The notes below the pieces were generated by a model. The model was not told where the DNA came from. It worked only from the letters and a program-made list of their open reading frames with translations, and did no database searches. The position numbers and the translations under genes were made by a program. Source: Corallococcus macrosporus DSM 14697 (lineage in GTDB: Bacteria > Myxococcota > Myxococcia > Myxococcales > Myxococcaceae). Taken from it: 64,000 nt of DNA. Shown here in pieces: positions 7,877 to 16,065 of this stretch (within the stretch, counting starts at the first letter, position 1; every line of letters begins with the position of its first letter). The stretch is from the NCBI RefSeq assembly GCF_002305895.1, contig NZ_CP022203.1, positions 62,001 through 126,000 on the forward strand, read 5' to 3'.

Positions 7877-8030
7877 GGCGAAGCTCCAGGTTGAGAGTGG
7901 ACAGCATTGCGGATACGCACACCGAGGCAGCCCTGGGCTGCGACGGTCCGCCAGTGGACCCACACGGGTTTGTGCCGCTCAATCCACGGACTCTTCTAGA
8001 GTCAGGCTCCACACCTTTACGCCCCGCGCC

Positions 8031-9152
8031 ATGGCCGACTTTCTCCCTCGCTTCTACCGACTCGCCGTCCGCGTGGACGCCCAGTATGACGCGCTGAGCC
8101 GCAAGCTCCGTCAGAAGCTGGGAATCGCGCCGCCGCTGCGCATCCTCCCCTACCGGGGCTATGGCACGCCCGAGCGCGCCGTCATCAAGGCCCGCGTGCT
8201 GGAGGACCGGCACGTGCGCCCGCCGCAGCAGCGCCACACGCTGGTGGGCAGCGCGGTGGCCTCCTACAAGCGCTACATGACGCGCGAGGTGCCGGGCGCG
8301 CGCGTCGCGGTGCGCTGGGGCGACAAGCGCTGGGAGGGCACCACCGACGAGGAGGGCTTCCTGGAGCTGTGGGTGCCGCCGCCGGAGGGGGTGCGCTCGG
8401 GTTGGCACATGGTGGAGCTGGAGCTGCTGTCGCCGGAGCCGGAGGGCGTCTCCCGCGTGGCCGCGCCGGTGCGGATGGCCGGGCCGGGCGCGGAGTTCGG
8501 CGTCATCAGCGACATCGACGACACCGTCATCGTCACCGGCGTCACCGACCTGCTCAAGCGCGCCTGGGCGCTCTTCCTCACCGAGCACCGCGTGCGGCTG
8601 CCCTTCCCGGGCGTGGACGCCTTCTACGCCGCGCTCCAGCACGGCCGGGGCGCCAACGCGGACAACCCCATCTTCTACGTGTCCAGCAGCCCGTGGAACC
8701 TCTACGAGCACCTGGATGAGTTCCTCTCCCTCCACAAAATCCCCACCGGCCCGCTGATGCTGCGCGACTGGGGCCTGTCCAGCCAGGGCTTCGCGCCCGG
8801 CGGGGGTCATGGGCACAAGCTGGAGAAGATTCGCGCGGTGCTCGGCACCCTGTCGCACCTGCCCTTCATCCTCATTGGCGACAGCGGCCAGGAGGACGCC
8901 GAGCACTACCGCACCATCGTCCGCGAGTTCCCCGGGCGCATCCACTGCGTCTACATCCGCAACGTGCCCGGCCACCAACGCCGGGGCGAGGAGCTGACGC
9001 GCATCGCCGAGGACATCCGCGCCGCCGGCAGCCAGATGCTCGCGGTGGATGACACCACCGAGGCCGCCCGCCACGCCGCGCGCGAGGGGTGGATTCAGTG
9101 GCGCGAGGTTCGCGAGGTGGAGGCCCACCGGCGCGAGGACGCCGAGCGCTGA
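8031..9152 (+). CDS. App1-family phosphatidate phosphatase (DUF2183)
   Basis: A 373-residue HAD-fold phosphatase of the App1/DUF2183 family, named after the yeast actin-patch phosphatidate phosphatase that dephosphorylates phosphatidic acid to diacylglycerol. The N-terminal 150 residues form a beta-rich domain. The catalytic motif I is SDIDDTV (Asp161, Asp163). FYVSSSPWNLYEHLDEFLSL and LIGDSGQEDAEHY follow, giving motifs II-IV. No signal peptide is evident. It is monocistronic, with about 150 bp of non-coding sequence upstream. The substrate in bacteria is not established. Confidence 0.88.
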   Translation: MADFLPRFYRLAVRVDAQYDALSRKLRQKLGIAPPLRILPYRGYGTPERAVIKARVLEDRHVRPPQQRHTLVGSAVASYKRYMTREVPGARVAVRWGDKRWEGTTDEEGFLELWVPPPEGVRSGWHMVELELLSPEPEGVSRVAAPVRMAGPGAEFGVISDIDDTVIVTGVTDLLKRAWALFLTEHRVRLPFPGVDAFYAALQHGRGANADNPIFYVSSSPWNLYEHLDEFLSLHKIPTGPLMLRDWGLSSQGFAPGGGHGHKLEKIRAVLGTLSHLPFILIGDSGQEDAEHYRTIVREFPGRIHCVYIRNVPGHQRRGEELTRIAEDIRAAGSQMLAVDDTTEAARHAAREGWIQWREVREVEAHRREDAER

Positions 9153-9351
9153 GGACCCGCGGTGCGCTACGCGGAGAGCAAGGACATCCGCCTCAACGCC
9201 CTGGCGAAAATGGCAGGAGGCCCACCTCGAGGACTGAGTGCGTTTCGCACAGATTGCCTTGAAAACACGTTGTGACTTGAGTCGCACGCGGAGTCCGTGA
9301 CAATGCCTTTCATCCGGGCATCCCCGTGCCCGCCTCGGAAGGGTGTGACTC

Positions 9352-10617
9352 ATGCAAGGCAGGCTGACGCAGTCTTTGGGTTGGGTGTTCTCCGCGGTGC
9401 TCCTGGGTGCGTGCGGTCCAACGGACCCGGCGGAGGTCGTGGATGTCTCGGCGCTGGCTGAGCGTGAGCAGGGCGTGCTGTATCCGCCGCCGCTGCCGCC
9501 GAGCGGTGACATCGTGGACAGCACGGCCTTCATGGGGCCGCTGCACCTGGGCGGCTCGGTGCAGACGCAGTTCACCACCCAGCCGCAATACCTCTCCTTC
9601 GCGTTCAACGTGGCGGCGGGCGCGCAGGTGAAGCTGGAGGTGACGCACCTGGGCAGCAGCATGTACCTGGACACGGGCCTGTTCGTGTACGGCCCGAAGG
9701 ATGCCAATGGCAGCTATGGCACCACGCTGGTGGCGCAGGACGACGACGCCGGCTACGGCCAGTTGAGCAAGCTTGCGTCGCTGTCCCTGCCCCAGGGCGG
9801 TGAGTACCTCGCGGTGGTGTCCACGGGCACGGGCGTGGGCAAGCGCTTCCGGCTCCAGCTCGGCTGCCTCAACGGCGACTGTGTGGACCCGGCGCTCTTC
9901 GCCACGTGTGACTTGGACGTGGCCACGCGCATCGAGGTCTGCGTGCAGGCGCTGGTGGAAGAGGTGGACCCGGTGCTGGGCCGGCCCTACACGGCCGTAG
10001 AGGCCTTCGCGGCCTGTACCGACGCGAACGACGCGTATGCGTCCTACCTGGCGGAGTGCGCCGCGCCGCAGCCGAAGCCCTGGTGCACGAGCGGCCAGCA
10101 GGCCTTCCTGCAGCGGATGTGGCCGGTGTGCCAGGACTTCTACCGCGCCTACTACGGCGTGGGTCCACTGGCGCTGGGGAACCTGCCGCTGAGCGGCCCG
10201 CTGCAGGCGGCGCTGGCGGCGGGCAACGGGCACTGCAAGACGGGTGAGAACTGGTGTGACGGGCTGCTCGCCACGTACACCGTGCCGGGTGTCGCCACCG
10301 TGCCGCAGAGCCTCTCCCAGGTGGCGGACGCGGTGCTGTACGCGGCGCTGGGCCAGGCGGCGGACCACTACCGCTTCGAGCGCATGCCGGACCTGACCTA
10401 CGCGCGGCTCGGCGAGTACACCGGCCGCTGGTTCCCCGAGCTGCTCCAGGCCTTCCCGGCGGCGCTGGGCAACGGCTCGGAGACGCCGCTGGTGGCCCAC
10501 TACCACGCCAGCTACCCGGTGGCCCCGGGCGCCAAGGACTACCACCACCTCTACGTGGTGCTCTTCCCTCAGTCGTACAAGGTGGCCGCCTTCCAGGTCA
10601 TCCAGCACGAAATCTGA
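9352..10617 (+). CDS. Putative lipoprotein with pre-peptidase-like domain
   Basis: A 421-residue exported protein with a lipobox (AVLLGACG, Cys at residue 21). Residues about 50-170 look like a beta-sandwich of the bacterial pre-peptidase C-terminal type: LHLGGSVQTQF, LSFAFNVAAGAQVKLEV, GGEYLAVVSTGTG. The remaining 250 residues contain many Cys (CLNGDCVD, CDLDVATRIEVC, CKTGENWC) and no domain I recognise. GGAAGGGTG precedes the ATG. It stands alone and converges on ppk across a perfect hairpin. An outer-membrane-anchored location is inferred. Confidence 0.8.
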   Translation: MQGRLTQSLGWVFSAVLLGACGPTDPAEVVDVSALAEREQGVLYPPPLPPSGDIVDSTAFMGPLHLGGSVQTQFTTQPQYLSFAFNVAAGAQVKLEVTHLGSSMYLDTGLFVYGPKDANGSYGTTLVAQDDDAGYGQLSKLASLSLPQGGEYLAVVSTGTGVGKRFRLQLGCLNGDCVDPALFATCDLDVATRIEVCVQALVEEVDPVLGRPYTAVEAFAACTDANDAYASYLAECAAPQPKPWCTSGQQAFLQRMWPVCQDFYRAYYGVGPLALGNLPLSGPLQAALAAGNGHCKTGENWCDGLLATYTVPGVATVPQSLSQVADAVLYAALGQAADHYRFERMPDLTYARLGEYTGRWFPELLQAFPAALGNGSETPLVAHYHASYPVAPGAKDYHHLYVVLFPQSYKVAAFQVIQHEI

Positions 10618-10629
10618 GATGGCACGCGT

Positions 10630-10657
10630 GCCGGTGCCTCCAGGGCGAGGCACCGGC
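10630..10657. terminator. Bidirectional hairpin between lipoprotein gene and ppk
   Basis: A perfect 11-bp stem (GCCGGTGCCTC pairing with GAGGCACCGGC) with a 6-base loop lies in the 50-bp gap between two convergent genes. No U-tract follows on either strand, as is usual at this G+C content. Confidence 0.6.
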
Positions 10658-10667
10658 GCTGTCTACC

Positions 10668-12833
10668 TCAGGGCAGCGGGCGGCCCCCCTGGAGCTGGGC
10701 CATGCGCAGGGCGCGCTCCATCATCTCGCCCTGGGCCCAGCGCTTCTCCTCGCCCGCGCGCGGCTGCCGGCGGCGCCACGAGCCGTCCGCCGTCAGCTCC
10801 CACGCGGAGGTGGTGTCCGTCATGCAGCGCTCCAGCGAGTCCTTCACCTGGGCGGACAGCGCGGGGTCCTCCACCGGCGCGAGGATTTCCACGCGGTGGT
10901 CCAGGTTGCGCGGCATCAGGTCCGCCGAGCCGATGTAGCAGCGCACCTCCGGCCCGCGCTCGAAGATGTAGATGCGCGAGTGCTCCAGGAAGCGGCCCAG
11001 CACGGACACCACGCGGATGTTCTCCGACACGCCGGGCACGCCGGGGCGCAGGCAGCAGATGCCGCGCACGTTCAGCTCCACCTTCACGCCCGCGCGGGAC
11101 GCCTCGTAGAGGGCGTGGATGATGCCGGGGTCCACCAGCGCGTTCATCTTCATCTGGATGCGCGCGGGGCGCTCGGCGGTGTGCGCCGCGACGGTGCGCT
11201 TGATTTCGTCCAGCAGGCCCTGGCGCATGGTGAGCGGCGCCACCAGCAGCTTGCGGAAGGACTTCGGCCGGCCGAAGCCCGTGAGGTAGTTGAAGACGTC
11301 CGCCACGTCCGCGCCAATGTCCGGGTCCGTGGTGAACAGGCCCATGTCCGTGTAGAGGCGCGCCGTCTTCGGGTTGTAGTTGCCGGTGCCGATGTGCACG
11401 TAGTGCCGCACCTTGTCGCCCTCGCGCCGGACGATGAGGATGGCCTTCGCGTGTGTCTTCAGGGACGGAATCCCGTAGACGACGTGCACGCCCGCCTCTT
11501 CCAGCGCGTTGGCCCAACGGATGTTGGTGCGCTCGTCGAAGCGCGCCTTCAGCTCCACCATGCACACCGCCTGCTTGCCGCGCTCGGTGGCGGTAATCAG
11601 CGCGGGCACCAGGGGCGAGCTGTCCGACGTGCGGTACACCGTCTGCTTGATGGCCAGCACGTCCCCGTCCGCCACGGCCTCGGTGACGAAGCGCTCCACG
11701 GAGGTGGTGAAGGACTCGTAGGGGTGGTGGACCAGCAGGTCCCCCCGGCGCATGGACGCCATCACCGTGCCGCCGTCCGGCGCTTCCGCGTCCGGGCGCA
11801 GGCGGGCCTGGGTGACGGGCGTCCACGGCGGGTCCTTCAGCTCCGGGAAGCCCGGCGCGAAGGCGATGGACTGCAAGTCGTTGAGGCCCACCAGGCCGTG
11901 CTCCTCGTAGACCTGGCGCGCCTCCAGGCCCAGCGCCTCCACCAGCGGCTCGAGCAGCTTGGGGCTGATGCCCGCCTGCACCTCCAGGCGGATGACGTCG
12001 CCGAAGCGGCGCTCACGCAGCTCCGTCTCCACCGCCTTGAGCAGGTCCTCCGCGTCCTCGGACACGGTGAAGTCCGCGTCGCGGGTGACGCGGAAGGTGC
12101 CCCACGTCAGCACCTCCATTCCGGGGAACAAGTCCCCCAGGTGCTGGGCGATGACCTCCTCCAGCGGCACGAAGACGTTGCCCTTGAGGGGCAGGAAGCG
12201 CGGCAGCAGCTCCTTGGGCACCTTCACCCGCGCCACGCTCTCCTCGTCCGCGTCCGGGTCTCTCAGCAGCACCGCCAGGCTGAGTGACAGGTTGGAGATG
12301 TAGGGGAAGTGCCGCCCCAGGCCGATGGCCAGCGGGGTGAGGACGGGGAAGATTTGCTCCTTGAAGCGCTGGTCCACCTGGGCGCGCTGGTCGGCGTCCA
12401 AATCCCTGGCGGAGAGGATGCGCAGGCCCTTCTTGGCCAGGGCGGGGCGCAGCACCTTCTCGAAGGCTTCGCCGTGCCGGCGCGTCTGCTCCAGGATGCC
12501 GTCGTGCAGCTTGTCCAGGGTGTCGCTGGGGGAGGCCCCATCCGGGACGAGCCGCGCCACGCCGCCGCGAGTCTGCTCGTGCAGCCGCGCGACGCGAATC
12601 ATGAAGAACTCGTCCAGGTTGCGCGCGTAGATGGAGATGAACTTCAGCCGCTCCAGCAGCGGAATCTCCGCGGACTCGGCGAGCTGGAGGACGCGGTCAT
12701 TGAAGGCCATCCAGGAGAGCTCCCGGTTGAAGAACAGCTCCGTGTTCTTCGGCTCCGCGCCGGCCGGGATGACGTCCCGGTTCGAGGGCTTCTGGGTGAC
12801 GCTGCGACCACCGCCGCCGCCGCGTTTCGGCAT
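10668..12833 (-). CDS. ppk: Polyphosphate kinase 1
   Basis: A 721-residue PPK1, which reversibly polymerises the gamma-phosphate of ATP into inorganic polyphosphate. Domains follow the family order: N domain (FFNRELSWMAFNDRVLQLA, RNLDEFFMIRV), head domain, and two phospholipase-D-like C domains with the catalytic histidines H461 (LKTHAKAILIVRR) and H618 (EHSRIYIFERG), plus the GTGNYNPKTARLYTD loop. Length is slightly above the usual ~690 owing to a Gly-rich N-terminal extension. GAGGAG lies 11 bases before the ATG. The gene is monocistronic. Confidence 0.97.
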   Translation of the reverse strand: MPKRGGGGGRSVTQKPSNRDVIPAGAEPKNTELFFNRELSWMAFNDRVLQLAESAEIPLLERLKFISIYARNLDEFFMIRVARLHEQTRGGVARLVPDGASPSDTLDKLHDGILEQTRRHGEAFEKVLRPALAKKGLRILSARDLDADQRAQVDQRFKEQIFPVLTPLAIGLGRHFPYISNLSLSLAVLLRDPDADEESVARVKVPKELLPRFLPLKGNVFVPLEEVIAQHLGDLFPGMEVLTWGTFRVTRDADFTVSEDAEDLLKAVETELRERRFGDVIRLEVQAGISPKLLEPLVEALGLEARQVYEEHGLVGLNDLQSIAFAPGFPELKDPPWTPVTQARLRPDAEAPDGGTVMASMRRGDLLVHHPYESFTTSVERFVTEAVADGDVLAIKQTVYRTSDSSPLVPALITATERGKQAVCMVELKARFDERTNIRWANALEEAGVHVVYGIPSLKTHAKAILIVRREGDKVRHYVHIGTGNYNPKTARLYTDMGLFTTDPDIGADVADVFNYLTGFGRPKSFRKLLVAPLTMRQGLLDEIKRTVAAHTAERPARIQMKMNALVDPGIIHALYEASRAGVKVELNVRGICCLRPGVPGVSENIRVVSVLGRFLEHSRIYIFERGPEVRCYIGSADLMPRNLDHRVEILAPVEDPALSAQVKDSLERCMTDTTSAWELTADGSWRRRQPRAGEEKRWAQGEMMERALRMAQLQGGRPLP

Positions 12834-13016
12834 GGTGACTTGACTCCTCGTTGACTCCCCAGACTGGAGATGTAGCAGGACGTCCCCCCTCTCATTGTAA
12901 ACTCGCGTGTGACCTGGGTGAGGGAGCGGTCAGGCGATGTAAGCCTTCCTGGGCGGGCGGGCAGGGGGAAAGGGCTGGAGGCGTGGACTTTGTTGCATCC
13001 GCGATATGAGGACTGC

Positions 13017-13514
13017 ATGTCAGGCGACGTGAGCGCGACGGAGACGAACCCCCAGGCGGACGCGGCCAGTGGCCTCTTCACGGCCTTCCAGAAGGACCAG
13101 AAGGTGCCTCGAGGGCGGTGGGCGGGGGCGGTGGTGGCGGCCCTGGTGCCAGTGGCGCTGGGCGTGGGCCTCTGGGTCATCGCCAAGGGCGAGGAGAGGA
13201 CGTTCCGCATCGTCACGCCCAATGGCTTCAAGTCCATGCGGGGCGGCATGACGACGGAGCAGGTCAGCGCGCTGCTGGGGCGGCCCATCACCCTGGAGCG
13301 GGATGCCACCGGGGCGGAGTGCTACCGCTACGGCACGCCCAACCTGGTGAACCCCCAGTTCCTCATCTATTCGGTGTGTTACGAGGACGGGAAGCTGCGG
13401 GACGTGAAGACGCTCAAGTACTCGGCCTGGAACGTGGACCCCGCCACGGGGACCTACGCCGCGCCGGGTGAGGCGCCCGCGGCCGCTGCGCCCGTGCCTT
13501 CCCAGGAAGGCTGA
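13017..13514 (+). CDS. Membrane-anchored BamE/SmpA-like protein
   Basis: A 165-residue protein with one transmembrane segment (about residues 37-56, AGAVVAALVPVALGVGLWVI) after a charged cytoplasmic N-terminus, then a small outer domain. The GMTTEQVSALLGRPITLERD motif followed by CYRYG...LIYSVCYEDGKL is the pattern of BamE/SmpA-OmlA folds, which here may be a generic protein-interaction module and not the Bam subunit itself. The ATG at 13017 has GAGG upstream; the open frame extends 36 codons further 5' without homologous content. The C-terminus is Ala/Pro-rich. It is divergent from ppk. Confidence 0.75.
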   Translation: MSGDVSATETNPQADAASGLFTAFQKDQKVPRGRWAGAVVAALVPVALGVGLWVIAKGEERTFRIVTPNGFKSMRGGMTTEQVSALLGRPITLERDATGAECYRYGTPNLVNPQFLIYSVCYEDGKLRDVKTLKYSAWNVDPATGTYAAPGEAPAAAAPVPSQEG

Positions 13515-13604
13515 GCCGGCCACGCGTGCTGAAACGGGTGACGTCGTGGTGAAGGCGCTCCGGCAGGCACACCGCTGACGTGCGCCGCACCGGCCGTCCG
13601 CTCG

Positions 13605-15815
13605 CTACCGGCAGTCGGAGTCCGCTGCGTCCGCGAATCCATCCGCGTCGTTGTCCGCGCCGTCCTCGCACCGGCCCGTCTCCGTGGCGGTGGACTCGCT
13701 GATGTTGAGCGTGTACCGGATGGGCATGTCCTGGTCGGGATTCGCCATGCCGTCCACCACCACCAGCACCGTCTGCCCCTGCGCCAGCGTCACCTTCACC
13801 GCTGGCGAGCCCTGGGCACCTCCATCCGGGTTGGAAGCGCAGCCCAGCTCCGCGCCCCGGCAGCCGGTGAGCACGTAGAGCGCGTTGCCCCACTCGGTCG
13901 GCGCCGTGTCGAAGACGTAGGTGCCCGCTCTGGGCGCCGTCCACAGGTGCGCGCGGTCCTGCTGGAGCAGCGCGCCGCAGGTGCCCTGGAAGCCGTCGCC
14001 GGAGCCCGCCGTCTCGCCGTGGAACGTCACCGGCAACGCGCTGCCCAAATCGTGGTGCGCGCAGCCGCGGCCGCCGCAGCCCGGCGCGTCGTGGCAGTCG
14101 GTATCCGCGCAGTCCACCCAGCGGTCCCCGTCATTGTCCATGCCATCGAAGCAACTGCCCGCCTCGCTGGCCCGCAGCTCGTCGATGTGCAGCTCGAAGT
14201 ACCCGGCGCCGAAGCGGTCCGGGCTCGCCGAGTCCACCACCACCAGCACCGTCTGCCCCTCCACCAGCGGCACCGAGACGCGTGCGCCGCCGCCGTAGCT
14301 GATGCCATCCCGGCCGCACGCCAGCTCCGCGCCCCCGCAGCCGCCGCTGCGCACGGAGACGAGCGAGCGGATGGCCGACCTCGCCGTGTCGAAGGTGAAG
14401 AGCGCGCTCTTGGGCGCCGTCCACAGGAAGCCCCGGTCCGGCGCGCCGCCTCCGCCGCATGAGGCCTGGTGGTCATCCCCCGCGTACGCCGTGGAGCCCT
14501 TCACCAGCACCGGCAGCGCGCTGCCCAACTCCTGGTCCACGCACACGGACGCGCTCGCCGCGCAGACGTTGGGGACGCCCGCCCCGCCGCAAGACTCGGG
14601 CGCGGTGCAGGTGCCGCACTCCAGGAGTCCGCCACACCCATCGGGCACGGCGCCGCAAGTCTTCCCCAGGAGGCCGCAGGTGTAGGGCCGGCAGGAAGGC
14701 GCCGCGCACACGTTGGGCGCGCCGCCGCCCCCGCATGTCTCGCCGTCCGCGCACGTCCCGCACTGGAGCGCGCCGCCGCACCCGTCCGGCACGGTGCCGC
14801 AGTCCTTGCCCAACGACTCGCACGTGGCCGGGGTGCAGCGCGGACGGCCACAGACGTGGTCCACGCCGCCGCCGCCACACGTCTCACCCGCGGGGCAGAG
14901 CCCGCAGTGCAGCAGCCCGCCGCAGCCATCCGGCACGGTGCCGCAGTTCTTCCCCTGGGACTCGCAGGTGAGCGGGGTGCACACGCCGCCGCCGCACACG
15001 TTGGGCTCGGCGCCGCCGCACGTCTGCCCGTCCGCGCAGACGCCGCAGTCGAGCATGCCGCCGCAGCCGTCCGCCACCGGCCCGCAGTTCTTCCCCAGCG
15101 TCTCGCACGTTCCGGGCGTGCACGGCGGGCTGCCACAGACGTTGGGCACGCCGCCGCCGCCGCACGTCAGCCCGCCCGCGCAGACGCCGCAGTCGAGCAT
15201 GCCGCCGCAGCCGTCGGACACCTGTCCGCAGTTCTTCCCCAGCCCGGCGCAGGTGGCGCGCTTGCAGACGCCACGGCCACACACGTTGGGGGTGCCGCCG
15301 CCGCCACACGTCTGGCCGCTCCCGCAGACGCCACAGTCCAGGACGCCGCCACAGCCGTCCGGCACGGCGCCGCAGTCGCGCGCCAGCGACTCGCAGGTGT
15401 CCGGCGTGCACGTCGGCTCGCCACACACGTTGGGCGTCCCGCCGCCGCCGCACACCTCGCCGGGGCCGCAGGTGCCGCAGTCGAGCACGCCCTCGCAGCC
15501 GTCGGATGCCTGTCCGCAGTCGAGGCCCAGGGCCTCACAGGTGGCGGGCGCGCAGGGCGCGGGGCCGCACACGTTGTGCCGGCCGCCGCCGCCGCACACC
15601 TCACCGGGGCCGCAGGCGCCGCAGTGGAGCGTCCCGCCGCACCCGTCAATGGCGATGCCGCAGTCCATGCCCTGGGAGGCGCACGTCATGGGCACGCAGG
15701 CGGACACGGACTTGCGGCTGCCCGCGTCCTCGTCCGGCTGCGTGTGGCTGCACGCCGTCCATAGCACCAGGAAACACGCCCAGAACCACGCTCCCCGTCG
15801 CCCCACTCCGCGCAT
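13605..15815 (-). CDS. Lipoprotein with eight Cys-rich repeats and two beta-sandwich domains
   Basis: A 736-residue protein starting at ATG 15815 with a signal sequence ending in a lipobox-like WTAC (Cys22). Residues about 38-420 are eight tandem repeats of about 48 residues with the consensus C.P.TCE.LGK.CG.V.DGCGG.LDCG.C..G.TCGGGG.PNVCG, each with eight Cys. Two related jelly-roll domains follow (LGSALPVLVKGST... and LGSALPVTFHGET..., each ending in GQTVLVVVD), each closed by an acidic Asp-rich loop (DGMDNDGDRWVDCADTDC and DGADNDADGFADAADSDC) that looks calcium-binding. This architecture is typical of large myxobacterial surface lipoproteins; the function is unknown. It is divergent from the histidine kinase at 16066. 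Confidence 0.85.
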   Translation of the reverse strand: MRGVGRRGAWFWACFLVLWTACSHTQPDEDAGSRKSVSACVPMTCASQGMDCGIAIDGCGGTLHCGACGPGEVCGGGGRHNVCGPAPCAPATCEALGLDCGQASDGCEGVLDCGTCGPGEVCGGGGTPNVCGEPTCTPDTCESLARDCGAVPDGCGGVLDCGVCGSGQTCGGGGTPNVCGRGVCKRATCAGLGKNCGQVSDGCGGMLDCGVCAGGLTCGGGGVPNVCGSPPCTPGTCETLGKNCGPVADGCGGMLDCGVCADGQTCGGAEPNVCGGGVCTPLTCESQGKNCGTVPDGCGGLLHCGLCPAGETCGGGGVDHVCGRPRCTPATCESLGKDCGTVPDGCGGALQCGTCADGETCGGGGAPNVCAAPSCRPYTCGLLGKTCGAVPDGCGGLLECGTCTAPESCGGAGVPNVCAASASVCVDQELGSALPVLVKGSTAYAGDDHQASCGGGGAPDRGFLWTAPKSALFTFDTARSAIRSLVSVRSGGCGGAELACGRDGISYGGGARVSVPLVEGQTVLVVVDSASPDRFGAGYFELHIDELRASEAGSCFDGMDNDGDRWVDCADTDCHDAPGCGGRGCAHHDLGSALPVTFHGETAGSGDGFQGTCGALLQQDRAHLWTAPRAGTYVFDTAPTEWGNALYVLTGCRGAELGCASNPDGGAQGSPAVKVTLAQGQTVLVVVDGMANPDQDMPIRYTLNISESTATETGRCEDGADNDADGFADAADSDCR
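14555..15705 (-). repeat. Eight in-frame tandem repeats of about 144 bp
   Basis: Eight direct repeats with no spacers, each encoding one Cys-rich module. Units 3 to 8 are most alike (for example GGMLDCGVC and CGGGG.PNVCG recur almost word for word), so the array probably grows and shrinks by recombination. Confidence 0.85.
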
Positions 15816-16065
15816 GCGCTCCCGTCCCGCTCTGACCACGCCGCCGCCCGCGTCCAAGCTGGGGCCGGGCCCCGCCCCGTGCCCAGCCGCGGTGCGAGGC
15901 GGGGTTGGGCGGTGCACACACCGCGGCGCGCCCGTATGACGGCCGTCAACCCGGGCGCCCGCTTTCCAACGTTCGCGTCACCCGGCGAGCCCCCTGGCTC
16001 CGGGGCGGGGGGCGGTTCACCCTGCCCGAGGACATGGGCGGTGGGCCGTCCGGGGAGGAGGGGAG

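Noticed and set aside
9160-9280. Short frame after App1 (VRYAESKDIRLNALAKMAGG)
   Set aside because: Slight resemblance to ribbon-helix-helix antitoxin starts, but only about 40 codons, without a partner or ribosome-binding site.
7278-9707. 809-codon leftward open frame across DUF2169, the secreted protein and App1
   Set aside because: It is antisense to well-supported genes and has no recognisable domain; long shadow frames are expected at this G+C content.
14555-15705. Regular repeats considered as a CRISPR array
   Set aside because: Units are contiguous, about 144 bp, in frame with a coding sequence and have no unique spacers.
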